Of a DNA stretch of 64,000 nucleotides, positions 49,070 through 61,081 are shown in pieces. The stretch comes from Thuidium tamariscinum. Lineage: Eukaryota; Streptophyta; Bryopsida; Hypnales; Thuidiaceae. The stretch covers positions 20,274,001-20,338,000 of the forward strand of contig OX344751.2 in NCBI GenBank assembly GCA_947034885.2. Direction: 5' to 3'. The notes beneath the pieces were generated by a model, which did no database searches, had not been told where the DNA came from, and worked only from the letters and a program-made list of their open reading frames with translations. Every line of letters begins with the position of its first letter. Within the stretch, counting starts at the first letter, position 1. The translations under genes were made by a program, and so were the position numbers.

Positions 49070-49825
49070 TTAACCCCTAAATGCCCAAGCCTTTTCGAAT
49101 GTGTTTTGACTATGAAAAAAGTGCATGAGCTTGTATTCATTCCTAGTGAAGCAAATTGATTTTATTCCAAAATCTAACCACATAGATGTTTAAAGAGCAC
49201 AAGAGAAGAGTACATTTTCTATATATAGTATATTGCCTTTTTCCACAATGTTTCTTAAATTTGCATATAAATTTTTTTTGGATTAGAGGTGACATAAACA
49301 ACTACAAACAGTGTTAACACACTAAAATGCATTTCTAAAAATCATAATTTCACATGAAAAGCTATTAAATTCATTACACAATCCACCTTGCAATTGTTGA
49401 AATGCAATTATTTTTTATGAATAGAAATTAAAAATAACTCCAAATCAATAGTTGTATGATTAAATTTTCAATGGTGAATATTATGAAAACAATTTCCTCT
49501 TTCCATTGGAACTATTCTCAAAGCAAATGGATATGTACAATTTCTTAAATTCCAAATCAAGTGAAAATTGAATAAAGCTAGGAAATAAAGTAAAATTGGC
49601 AAGCTTTACACTTCACTTATGGTACATGTATACATGTATGCCTTTAAGACCTCTCAATAATCAAATATGTACTTTTTACAATGAAAAATGAAAGTTTTCA
49701 ATAGTTAACCCTTAAAATTGCCCGAAAAAAATTTATAAAGATCAAAGGAATTTAACTACCCATTTAGAAATGGGCTTGAAATTTCAAATTGACCGTATAT
49801 GGTTGATTGGGTAGTTAGGGGTTAA
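49070..49825. repeat. TTAACCCCTAAATGCCCAAG-end element(s), boundaries ambiguous
   Basis: One end TTAACCCCTAAATGCCCAAG stands at 49070 and another, TTAACCCTTAAAATTGCCC, at 49705. A single inverted end, GTAGTTAGGGGTTAA, finishes at 49825. Either a 756-bp element is present or a 121-bp element (49705-49825) lies next to a lone end. Non-coding. Confidence 0.5.
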
Positions 49826-50054
49826 GTGTCTACTTTGACAATACTACAATGGGTCCATTTATACTAAGAATGGCCTAGTATCTATGATTAATTTTGGATA
49901 CACCTATTTTTTGACACTTTCAAAATTCATGGGGTATTCATTTGGTATCCCTAAAAGTCATTTAAAATTCCCCTTTTAGACTTCCAACAAGACCCAACAA
50001 ATTTGATATTGGAGACCATCCTCATTCAATTATTGGAGCAATTTTAGATGCAAT
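49826..50054. other. AT-rich spacer
   Basis: Nothing recognisable. Confidence 0.35.
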
Positions 50055-50720
50055 TAACCTTGAAGGACCATCATTCCCTTGGGGGACAAATTGGATTTAG
50101 GACAGGTACCTATGGCTCAATTTTTGTCATGACTTAAATTTTTTTTCTTATATTAGAAAAAATATTGTCTTGTAGGAATTGTAATTTTATTTCGATAAGC
50201 TTAAAATAGGGAAGATTGGATAGTAAAAATATTCAAAAAATATTATATTTGGATAAGTGATATAAAAGTTACAGTGCATCTTATTTTACAGGCAATCATG
50301 GCAACTTCTTGAAAAAATAATGATATAGATTTGTTTTTGAATTCAATTTTCATAATTTCTCTACACAAAAGGTCCACATTGTTTTGGTAATTATTAGAAC
50401 AATCTCACCTTGGAATTATAGTGTATGAATTCAATCTCAGAGTAATTAGTAATTTAGTTTTTCTTTCTTCCTCATACCTACTTCTATTTAATAATTTTTT
50501 AAGAATGAAAATTAGTATATCAATTTTTTTGCCTAATGTCTTGACTCAATTCCCCGCCTTAAAGATTTAAACAACTCAAAACTTCGTAGTGCAAATAATT
50601 TAAGTTAAGAAGGTTCAAAGTCAAATAATCTAAACACACGAGGTGCAAAAGATCTTTTTTTTTTTCCACTTTGAACACAAAGATCATGCAATTAGATGTA
50701 CTAAAAAAACCAATTTCTAA
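50055..50720 (+). repeat. Decayed copy of the 18301-19220 element
   Basis: It starts TTAACCTTGAAGGACCATCA and shares in order CCCTTGGGGGACAAATTGGA, ACAATCTCACC, TTTAGTTTTTCTTTC and TTTAATAATTTTTTAAGAAT with 18301-19220. The right end is not preserved. Non-coding. Confidence 0.6.
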
Positions 50721-51029
50721 ATGATTTTTTTACTCCTTGCAATAGATGTGGCAATTTTTTGTGATTTTTGACAAAGAAAAGGCTATGGTCTTCTAGAGAT
50801 TAGAATAGAGGATCCTATAAGCATCCATATTTTACAATTTCTATTAACTTAGAGATACATATTGAATGTATTAAAGGTAAACACAATGCTTTTAAAGTCC
50901 TACACTATTATACCTTAACCATTCATTTCTAATACTAAGAAGGGCCTAAAAGTTTGAATCAAAATTTGAATCAACTTAGTTTAGGTGCTAGTTCTATTTG
51001 TCTTTCAAGGAGAATTTACCGAAAAATAT

Positions 51030-52170
51030 TTTGAACAGTTTAATTTCCCCCCATTTGCGGTCAGCTTTAAAATGGTCCAACAATAAATCCAACAATGCAC
51101 TTTTCCAATGAAAAATCTTTCCACAGCGAAAATATCAAGCTACTTTTTCCACCAACTCCGTTAATTTGCCGACACGCGTCCCCAGCAACGCCAAAATCTT
51201 GCCAAATCACCCTGGTCCATTTTCGTTCCCATCTCGTTCCTTGAAGTTCCCTAAACGTTCCCCAGTGGCGTTCCCAAGACTCTTCGGAGACAGTGGCCCC
51301 TGCTGATGAAGCTCTTCACTGGCAAATCCAGTACTGATTCTGACTGATTCTGCAACTCACGAATTTGCCTTCTCGATTGCAACGCTGGCCCAAGAGATCA
51401 CTCGTCCGCATTGAGTATCTCCTGGAATTGCTAATCATGTGGAGTCTGTGGTGATCGGGGAGTTTATCAATTAATGTCCCCGGTGCTGTTTCTCAGCTTC
51501 CGATTTCTTTGCTTACAGTCTCTGTTACCTAAGATTGATTGCCCGACTTGAAAGCCTGGTTTGGTTGTGCATTGGGTTGCGCTATCCTATAGATTTAGGT
51601 CTTCTATGGATCGATTGTAGTCTCGATTGTGTTTCTTGTGCCATGTCCAAGCTTTGTGAGCCTCCTTTTTCCTGCGAGATAGCTGTGATTATGGGAAGCT
51701 TTGCTTGATCGCGCATTGATGAGTACCCCATTGGGAGGTTTGGATCCCTAGTTGAATTTGTTTCCGTTTCAATTGGGTTTTCTTGTGCCATGTCCAAGAA
51801 TTTTCAGCTTTGGGGGGTACCGGGGTGCTGTGTTGAGGATGTTTTAAAGTTTGAATCCTTCATTCGGATTGATTCAGGCTTTGTTACCCATGATTGGCTT
51901 GTCTTGAATTTGAGGTTTCTGGATTTCTCTCGTCGCTTGATGGTTTCGATTGCACTTCTTGGGTGCGTGGAGGTTTCGGAATTTGATCCTGTTGCTTTGG
52001 ACTGGCTCGGAGAATTTGTGCTCCGATCGATTGGGTGCGTTGGACGCTTAATGTCGTGGATGGTGTGTGCCTAGCAATTGTGGGAGAGATTCAGAAGTGG
52101 GTTTACAGAGTTCACTTTGGCACTCGAGCATACTGTGGTTACCAGACTTGGAGATTGCACCTCGGTCGCT
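51030..52170 (+). promoter_or_regulatory. Promoter and probable 5' leader of the DOG1-domain gene
   Basis: The sequence turns GC-rich near 51.05 kb and stays so up to the start codon. It contains a direct repeat TTTCTTGTGCCATGTCCAAG (near 51628 and 51780) and several short upstream ATG frames. No basic-leucine-zipper exon was found here, which argues against a TGA-type transcription factor. The promoter itself was not located. Confidence 0.4.
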
Positions 52171-54296
52171 ATGGAAGGAGCGCGCTGGTGGATGGGCTGT
52201 CAACCGCATATCCGTATTCTCCGAGGAGTCGTGCGCTCTAGAATCGAAATTGGAGCACTTGAGGCGCCGTTGCATGAATGCGTGGCTTTGTATATGGCTG
52301 ACATCCAAGAACATTCTGCTCTTGAGGATGAGAAAGTGCTTCTTACTATCGCAGGTAATGTATGTCCCGCTTCATCCAACTCTGCAATTCAAACACATTA
52401 CGGGTTCTTAGAGTTCGCAATTTAGGACGCGTGATTCTGTTGATCGGTTGGTGCTTTCACTGCTTTGTTGTGAAGAATTTAGCAATTGTTAGGCTGCACA
52501 GGAAGGTTCCATATTTGAGTTATTTAGCACAATCTCATCATCTCAATCAGATGCTACGACAATGGGCGATCCAGTTATAAAGAACTTAAATCTTAGGAAT
52601 TGAGTCTCGTAAATAGACATGAGGAAGAGGGGAATGGCTATGTCTTACAATGCAGTCTTCTTCTTGAATAGTAGCCCCTCCTAGATCCGTAGATTTGAAG
52701 TCTTCATTGAAAGCACGCGGAGATAGAGTTAACATTGACTGACAGGATCTAGGAGCTTAGCTTAGGGTTAGAAGCCTTCAGTTGTGCTACGATGGACTGA
52801 TGTGTTTAATTTTTGCCCCTGATTTGCTCAAAACTTATCCCTGGCTGTATCAAAAAATTTCCAAATGTGATGCAATGAATCCCATTGAAGTGCTAAGGGA
52901 GAAACACCCATTTCCGTCCCTGTACCTATTCCTGGATCCTAGAGTGTCACTAAATCTGTCCATAAGCATTCATAAAGTGTCCGACAAATGTTTAATTCTA
53001 ATTTGCTGACGCAGTTGTAAGACACATGTATAATTTTCATTCACTGACAACTGATTTCAGCAGAGTTCAGTTTAGGGTACACCTATAGGACGGTTCCAGT
53101 GGGCTAGGGAGCCAACACTTTGAAAATTTATAGAAATTACATACTGATTCCGAAAAATTTAATTTAATTTTTGAATATTCATGATTTTCACTCGCTAATA
53201 CTATGAAAAATATCATTTTCAGAAAAAGATGCCTCCAACTGCGCTGAATTCCTTATTTGGACGGTTTTGGGTGTTTCCACCGTATGTTCTTTTGATTACA
53301 GGTGGGGAAGTCACAGCGATGGAGGCTTCGTTCATGTGGTTGGGTGGATGGAGGCCATCATGCGCAGTGTTATTGGTGTATTCTCTCATGCGCGTGCAAC
53401 TTCAGGACGGGATTCGCAGTTTCGGACTTGGCATCGAGAAATTGGTTCGTTCAGAGGCAGTCTTATCCGGCAAGCAACTCGTCAACCTATGCAATATTCA
53501 GAAACGTGTACGTTATGAAGAGAATAAACTATCGAAGAAGTTAGCTACAATTCAGGTAACCTTGTTTGGACCTATCTCTAAATCACAGATGTGATTGTCG
53601 TATTTGTGTAAATGGCGAAGCGTCAAGAAATTGGCATGTTTCCAGATCTGCAACCCTCGACAGCCCCGATCTCGGATCTATACCAGTCCTAGTTTTCAGA
53701 GGTCTGTGCATCAATTGGAATGTCACAATTCTGGTGCATTGAAACATGCCATTTTAACGAGTATGACCGTTGTGGGTTGCGTTTAGATATGTTCAGAGTT
53801 GAGATGAAGCTAGTGTACTAAAGCTCTAGACGTGCTGAATATCTTACAGATGCTTGTAAGCGACCAAGATGTGATTGCTGCCGTTCTGATAGGCGCCGTT
53901 ACTTCACCAGCTAGGTCCAAGAAGAATGACCTAAAGAGTGTCCTTAGGCCTCGAATGTCCCGGCTGAAGAAACTTCTGATGCAGGCAGACCAGCTTCGTT
54001 TGCAGACGTTGCATCAGCTGTTTTTGGTACTGACCCCTGTTCAAGTAGCCCGTTGCGCCATAGCCGCATTTGAGTTGGTCTTCAGTGTGCACGCACTGGG
54101 TGTCTCAGATCAGAGTGCAGTGCAAGCAGACTCTCGCCCCATCTCATTTGTGAAGCCTTTGCCTCCGCGATTACCATTTGGTTTTGAGTCCTTTAGTTCA
54201 CCACCGGGTTGTGTTCGTTATAGAGCACGAGGTGAAGAGTCCGTGCACAAGGCGTCGGTTAATATGCGGCGTCACCAAAGTACTTGCCAAACCTAA
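52171..54296 (+). CDS. DOG1-domain protein (DOG1-like)
   Basis: Three exons, 52171-52354, 53302-53555 and 53850-54296, join by GT-AG introns into 294 residues. Nearly the whole protein is a DOG1 domain, the C-terminal domain also found in TGA bZIP factors. It begins MEGARWW, matching the domain start. Then come ASFMWLGGWRPSC (71-82), the hallmark W.GG.RPS motif; LCNIQKRVRYEENKLSKKLA (124-143); and RLKKLLMQADQLRLQTLHQL (184-203) with LTPVQVARC (207-215). Arabidopsis DOG1 controls seed dormancy with PP2C phosphatases in abscisic-acid signalling; relatives act in growth and stress. After residue 230 the tail is unlike known members. The ATG at 52171 is the first in a frame closed by a TAG at 52072. 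An upstream exon through the TTTACAG acceptor near 52108 is possible. DNA binding is not expected without a bZIP. Confidence 0.8.
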
Positions 54297-57156
54297 TGAG
54301 AAATTTTGGTTTTAGTTATTTCTGTGGGTGAGGAGCAGTGCTCTTGGAATCCAACGTGTCAACGGAGTTCTGACTGTAATAGCAGCTCCTGGGAATGGGA
54401 AGGTGAGTTCTTGGACAGGATCGATAGAGCCTGTTGCAATGTTGGACAGGCCCTGTTTTGGGGGCTTTATCCGGCGTTGCAAGATTGTAATCCGTTGCTT
54501 AGAATAAAATTGCATATCGATACTTTGCCCCTCTTAGGATGTTTGATATAGATAATGAGGCTTGTATTCCATTGCTTTTGCTGAAGTTCTTGTGCACACA
54601 ACATTGTTTGACTTCCTTCTTGAGGTTTTCCCGTGATGAGATTTTTGCAATAGAATGTGGCAACAATTGAGTAGCAACACAAAATTTTCAACATTTCTTT
54701 GAGTGATTCTAAGTCTTGAAGGGTGCACTATGTAATATGTTAGGACATCACGTGTGTGTTCAAGCCCCTATAAAATGGGGGTTATGTAGGTACATTTGGT
54801 GAATTAAAATAGGGCTATCTTTACCTAAATTTGTAAATTCAGATGATTTCAATCACCCTATATTTATTTTGAAATTTTTTTGGGTGCTAATTAATTATAC
54901 CCTATGTTCATTATACATAGGGAAGATGTGTATTTTTGTTGCAAATACAAAGAGAAGAGAATTTGTCATTAAAATTTTGACTAGACATGTGATACATTTA
55001 GAAGAGGCTAGATAAGCAATACTTCCAATCAACAATTGTATTCAAACACATTCAAAGCGTGAATACTTGTAAGAACACAACCATTAGTTGTTAGGTATTA
55101 GGTGTCACCCATTACTTGTCATCCATTAGTTCTCTAATTTCTCTCATTTATATCTAAAGCTCATGTTCTCGTAGTATTCAGTTTATAGGATTCCTAATTT
55201 CAAACTTCATATATTATATAATAGTTCAAATTTTTGGAGATTGTTTTTGGCAACCCTACTTTAGAAAAAAGAAGAAGATGAAGTTGTATATTATTTCCTA
55301 CCCTTCATTATTTATAATGAGTAATACTCCATTTTAGTGATGCTAATTTACTTCTAAAAATTGTCTAAAATTTAGACCAAGGGAATTAAAACCACCCTTC
55401 ATTTGATTGCACATTACAATTAAAGAAATTGAGAGTGCCCCCCCCCCGAGATTATTGGATGATTGCAAAAAAGACCAACCATTTTTCAAGGTGTTTTGCC
55501 AATTTGGCTATAGTCTAAGCTGTAACTTGAATTTTAAACCTAATGCCCAAAACTAAAACAAATCTTCTTGATGTTTTGATTATAATTGTATCCCTTATTT
55601 TTCAAAAAAAAATTAAAAATCATTTTATACTTAAAAGTCAATTTCTCTAATTTGTCACACTTTTGAATTTTTTTTGTTTTTAGTACTAGGGAGTATTCAA
55701 ATTTAATGATTTAGAGCTGAAATTTTGGTGGTCTATTCCCACACTAGTTCTACATGTTCTATATGAAGGGCATTAAATAAAAAATAATTTTATATCCTCT
55801 ATGTTCTTACAAATAGGCCAAAAGAGGGGCTCCATGGTACACACACTTTTAAACATTGAAGATGGTTTTAAATTCTTTTTTTTTTAAGTCTCATCATTAT
55901 TAAGTCCTCATTAATTTCCAATTTTTAAATTTATTTAAATATAATTTCTTTTATTGAAAATCAAGTTGTTGAAAAATATCATCAAATAACTAAAAAGTAC
56001 CAATAATCACATTGACATTTATAAAATTGGAATTTGTTTGATGATTTTTTCTAAGATAGTTTAAATTTGGGGAATTTTTTTTATCAATTGTGTACAACAT
56101 AAATTCTAGTGTTTGTACAAAAAAGTTGAACTTAATAAGCAATTGTATGGGTGTAAAATATAAATTGAAGTTATTTAATACATTGTCCAATTCAACAAAT
56201 ATTTCAAATGCAAGGGCGTTAAGACATAACAATGGTCCATGTTGCAACCTGATTCTCACTACAATGGCTATTACAATGCATGCCATGCTCTTAATTCCTT
56301 AAAAAATTCAAATATTGTGAGAACCAACATCATTTGCATGTTTGTCAAATTGTTAATATATCATATTCTATAATTGTGAATTTTCTTTGATTTTTATGTA
56401 CAATAATTTGAAATGATATATAGCAATATGTCAAGACAAAAAAAGTATTTTTTTGAGTTTAAAGAGAAAATTGACAAAAGATCTATACAATAATTCCAAA
56501 TCATGGCGATCAAAACAGAGTTTTAGATATGGCCAACTTTGAAATTAGTTTTCTTTCAAATCTGAACTAATTTTTTCTTTAAACTTCCATAGTAATGTGG
56601 AATATGTCACATACTTCATTTTTTGTGTATATATACTTTTGGATTTTGGTCATTGATGCTCATGCTATGGTTGTTTGAGTGAAAACATTGCAGATTTGTA
56701 ATTTTGTTCTTAGTTTTGGTAGTCAGTGTAGCTTTATCATTGCATTGACAATTGTTTATCTGGATGTGTTTAACTAATTTTAGATGAAATTGAGGATGAA
56801 ATTTTATGTGTGGTGGATGAATGTCCAAACACTAATGATTTTTCTGAACTTCTGATCCACCTGCACCTCAGGATGCGTGTAGAAAGTAGAGTACCTTCTT
56901 GTACTCTTGGAGTATGACTGTTTTCTCACAAAGTTACAAGAGTACAATGCACAGTACACTCCTTCTGTACACCATCACAACAGTTCATGAATACTATGTA
57001 GAATTGTGCTTATAGTAAGGTCTCCGCATCGCTACAAAAATGCATGACGAATTGGTTTTGCTTCTAGAAAGTTGCAGCCAGTTTCCGTATTAGAGAAATC
57101 TACGAGTCAGAGACGAAATGACACTGAGAGCATCGCAACCATACATCAAATTAAAA
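54297..57156. other. 3' flank of the DOG1-domain gene, then AT-rich spacer
   Basis: 54297 to about 54730 keeps gene-like composition and is probably 3' untranslated sequence. From about 54.75 to 56.85 kb the DNA is AT-rich with no gene. A run of nine C lies near 55439-55447. Confidence 0.4.
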
Positions 57157-57388
57157 TTATTCCCCAAGTAGAGGCAAACTTTGTATGATCGAAGAGTATA
57201 TGTTTGGATCCTTGATTCTCTTCCCCCAACAAATGGGATGCCCTATTCTAAAAGTCTCCTCCACGAATGCACCAATTCTCTTCAGCAAGTACACTACCGA
57301 TTCTCTTTTCGACATGATGTTGTTTCGTCGCAATGTAACGGTCTTCGTAAGTAATGATGGACGAATCAACTAGCCGAGCCAGTATTTT
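57157..57388 (-). other. Probable 3' untranslated region of the membrane-protein gene
   Basis: This follows the stop codon of the minus-strand gene. A 70-codon open frame on the minus strand (57157-57369) has no recognised motif. It could be an extra exon only if the stop at 57389 were spliced out. Confidence 0.35.
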
Positions 57389-59382
57389 TCAGTCAGGCTT
57401 GCTCTGATCTAAACTGTGGACGATCGACTCGATCGTCACAAGCTCCACACGGTCGGTTGAGTACCCCTGGCTACCTTTGCGTTGACACCGATGCAGCGCA
57501 GAGCGCCACAGCTCTCGGTAATTTCGTCGCCGCCTGAAGAGGTTTTGGTACACCCTTCTCAGCACCCATGGAAATGCGCAAACTATGACTTTCGAAGCAT
57601 ACAAGCCACTCCACGGACAGGCCGCACTCACAACGATTCCAAACACTGCTCCAGTGGTCTCCTCATCAGAACTGTACGTCAAGAACCCAAAGAGACAAAA
57701 CAGAATCCCTACTTGTGCGGCAATGGGTTGCCATTTCCAGTCGTCATTCAGGCCTAGTGTCACATCCAGTGCCGATATTACAGATGATTGGTGAGATGGA
57801 CTTATTAGTGGTGGTAACGTCGCAAGAGGGGTTGCATCTGGTACAGGAGCTTCTTGGTTTTGTCCGGCTGCTTGCTGGGTTGCTGCCCTAGAATACATCT
57901 CAATCTCAGCTATGGCGTAAGCGACCTGCTGCAGAACTGAGGAACACCAAACCAGAATCGATAGCACTACGTACAGCTGGGCGTAATTGTAAAACGATTT
58001 GGATTGAGAACTGTAAGCAGCTTGGCGTGCCACCGCCTCGACAAGACCATTGCCTACTATTGCCAGAAGGTACAAATGCACCCAGTCTATGAGGATTGTC
58101 TTGCCAATATGTCGAAACCAAGCTCTACTCGCGTCTTTCACAATAGGCCTTGATTCATTCACAGATCGTCGCCATAGGCACCAGTAGAGCGCGACGAAGA
58201 AGGAAACAAGAATCTCCAAGGACAGGATGAAAGGGATCGCAGATTGAAGAAGACCATGTTTAAGCACAGTGCGAGCCCAGAACCTCCATTTGTACAGTTT
58301 CAGTAGGTCCGTCACTTCACAAAGTATCTTGTATAGATTGGTTTGAAAGTAGGTTCGGAAGAGGTGATTGCACTTCCAGTACGGCAAGCACTGGTCGATC
58401 AGACCAAGGTCATAATAAACCTTTGCACCCAAGTTTGGTCCGTAAATGCCATACGTGTAATTTACAAGTTTATCAAATTTCTTAGGATCATTTGTGCAAC
58501 AGTAGTCGAATTGAGCGTGTGAATCGTCTTCTGGCCAATAGTAAAAATATGTGGATTCATTCTCCCCATGGAAATCCAAACACTTGCGCTGTATTTTAAA
58601 GAAATCCTTGTTCCATGGACCACTAGAATATTCAACAGTGATGTTCTCGTTTCGTTTCGAGGCAACCCAGTGAAAGTGGGTCATGATTATGACGAACATG
58701 AGGGCGCTCTGTAAAATGGATCAATGCAAACGAAGTTGATCAAAATTGTGTAGATCGTATAAATGATTTCTTTTCTTTTAGATGTTGTTAAGGAATTGAA
58801 CCTCTATCTGACAACATAGGATCTAACGGGGTAGAATTATCCATGTCATATGAGTAGACTATCAATTGCTGAGTTGAAAGGAGCAAGGAAGAAGAAACCT
58901 AGTTCTGACTAAGGCCAACTTGAATTTCAGTGAGTCTGTTCGGGTAGTTCTACCAAGAACATCAATTTCTTCTTACTTGTGCGATTTAGATCGCTAAGAC
59001 AAGGGACAGATGGAGATTCAAATTTTCACACGTCCACTTAGAAAAGTGACAAGCTGCCAATATTGTGAATTTTTCCACCAGCAAAGCAACGTTGGAGTTC
59101 AAGAGACTGACATGGAACAAGATATATGGTGCGTGCAATTCAACGAAAAGTAAGTTCTGTAGCAAAATTTAAGTTTCGCCACGACAATTTCGGCTCTTAC
59201 TTGGACTATTGTAATAACTATGGTCCATCCTCCCAGTGACACACAATTAATTAGCAGTATGTATTCTTCAAGTAACATCCATATGCCGTCACATCCAGAA
59301 ACTAGTCTGCTCTCTTTGATCTTACTCTTTCAGCGACAGAGTAGAATAAAGTAAATAGGGACTTGGATTGAGAATCATGCAT
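57389..59382 (-). CDS. Multi-pass membrane protein of unknown family
   Basis: The main exon, 58708 to 57389, is open for 440 codons. A candidate first exon, 59382 to 59326, encodes MHDSQSKSLFTLFYSVAER and joins in phase 0 through a GTAAGAT donor and a TTTTACAG acceptor, giving 458 residues. Otherwise the start would be the internal ATG at 58699. The N-terminus is hydrophobic (about residues 9-36), like a signal or anchor. Residues 40-165 are polar, with three N-glycosylation motifs (NIT, NES, NYT) and six cysteines, probably outside the cell. Five membrane segments follow at about 175-197, 223-246, 262-287, 347-365 and 372-398. A proline/alanine/serine-rich loop (about 292-330) and a basic C-terminal tail (FRRRRNYRELWR) complete it. 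I do not recognise the family and assign no function. The topology resembles a receptor or transporter-like protein only in the most general sense. Confidence 0.65.
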
Positions 59383-59577
59383 AAACCAAAGGAAATTGTG
59401 CAAGACAGCAAGTTAGAGTGCGAAGTTTGCCTGCAGATGAAGCGAACGCCGATTCCAGGAAGGATATCTTAAACCACGCGAATGGCCATCGCCTTGGCTT
59501 CCTGCACCACTCTCCATGACCAGAAATGCGACCTCCACTACTGTCAAACTTCACAGGCCAACTTCCAATTCCGATGT

Positions 59578-59585
59578 AATATATA
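59578..59585 (-). promoter_or_regulatory. Possible TATA box of the membrane-protein gene
   Basis: TATATATT on the minus strand lies about 200 bp upstream of the candidate start codon at 59382. Assigned by position and sequence only. Confidence 0.3.
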
Positions 59586-59706
59586 CTCAAATAACGGCAG
59601 GACAACAGCCCAGACGACAGCAACGCCGCGTCCATGAAATTTCGAGCAATTTACCTCCAAGGTTCAATCTTTCCCATTTGACTAAATTGATCCTTGTATA
59701 CATTTA

Positions 59707-60019
59707 TGGCGAATTTTATTAAAATGGCAAGATTCCATATGCCATTTTTCAGACAGTGCAGTCTAAACTAAAAATTGGCATCTAGTACTAGTATAGATTT
59801 TCAGACATCTAGGACTCAAATAGATTTCAAACATCTATGACGTATTTAGATTCTAGACCTCTAAATTTGAAACATCTTGGACTGGTATAGATTTCAGACA
59901 TCTACAACACGTATAGATTTAAAAAATCTATGACAGATTTTGGATTTCTGATTACGCAATCTAAACTGTAACAAGTGTCAAAAAGTAATGAAATGTTGCC
60001 ATTTTAATGAAATTCGCCA
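59707..60019. mobile_element. TA-flanked MITE, 313 bp
   Basis: The ends TGGCGAATTTTATTAAAATGG and its inverted counterpart CCATTTTAATGAAATTCGCCA are nearly perfect over about 21 bp. TA is present on both sides (59705-59706 and 60020-60021). A second copy with TGGTGAATTT ends is at 62789-63110. The interior is made of repeated AGATTT(C)AGACATCTA-like motifs. The TA duplication suggests the Tc1/mariner superfamily. Non-coding. Confidence 0.8.
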
Positions 60020-60089
60020 TATTATTTTCAACTAGATGGACTGAAAGTCTGAAACGTACTCCAATATGAGAATCAAATGTAAAGTCTTA

Positions 60090-60368
60090 CTAAGGTAGGT
60101 ACACCCAAAATGGCACCTGACCTTAAAGCGCCCTGTACAATGTGCATACATTTTCAAAATCAGTCATGTACCCAGACTGTAGATGGTGCTTTCAGAAACA
60201 CACTTTGACTGTTAATAACTTTTGCATACGGTATCCAAATCCACTGTTCTTTGGTGCATTGGAACATACTTTCACTCACCAACAAGACTGTAAGAAAATC
60301 TGAACAACATAATAAGAGGAACTAGGCACAATATGAAAAACTGGCGCTTTTGGGTGTACCTACCTTAG
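60090..60368. mobile_element. TIR element, 279 bp, CTAAGGTAGGTACACC ends
   Basis: The first 21 bases (60090-60110, starting CTAAGGTAGGTACACC) are the exact reverse complement of the last 21 (60348-60368). A decayed relative lies at 24295-24482, and a lone end (GGTGCACCTACCTTAG) near 62470. The interior is non-coding. No convincing target duplication is seen. Confidence 0.8.
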
Positions 60369-60815
60369 CTAGAAAGTTCCGACACTCCCCATCCATTCTA
60401 TTGCAGTGAACCCAACTTAGAATTGAAATCGATGCCTGAGGGTCGAAGCAGGGGACACAACTTGTGCTTGCTGGAGGCCTTGCATCAGTGATCCCAAAAC
60501 TGGCTAAATTTCGCTCAATTTCTACTTAATTTTTTTATGCCCTTTGTATAAATTTTAAAAAATCTTCCAAAAATGAACATTTGATTAAAAACCTTGAATC
60601 TGTTTTGAGATCACTGCCTTGCATTCCCCAATTTGCATGGACGACGACGACTTCTGGCGATCGAGCTCAATCATTAAGTAATTGAAAATATGGTGGCACC
60701 GCATATGCCGGACTTGCAGGACAGGGAGAGATACCGACTTTTCCCCAAGGAAAAGTAATTTCTATTTATAGAATCTTCAGGCTGGCACTACTGTAGTATG
60801 CCGCGCCTCTACAAT
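60369..60815. other. Spacer of mixed composition
   Basis: Less AT-rich than most spacers, with no gene recognised. Confidence 0.35.
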
Positions 60816-60891
60816 GATGGTGTGGCATATTTCACACCCAACCAATTAGTTACTCATGAACAGAGTTGGGTGTGGCATCTTCCACACCATC
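60816..60891. repeat. Inverted repeat with 27-bp arms
   Basis: GATGGTGTGG..CACACCCAAC and its inverted counterpart are separated by 22 bases. The arms match at 23 of 27 positions, with all mismatches in the central seven. The conserved GGTGTGG ends suggest a small foldback element or a paired protein-binding site. Confidence 0.6.
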
Positions 60892-61081
60892 TCTGTGAAG
60901 CAAAGACAATGACAACCTTGCTACTAAATGTTATGTGTGTAGACTTTTTGCACCATTTTTTCCCCACATAGAAATATAATTCTGGTTTGAAAGACCAAAG
61001 TGAATGGAGCATTTGTTGGGAATGCTTTATAGTCTTAGATGGTAAATTCCATCCTTCTTCTTTTCCACACATTGAAATTTT

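Noticed and set aside
54306-54551. An open frame directly after the DOG1-domain stop codon
   Set aside because: It has no domain signal and lies in the probable 3' untranslated region.
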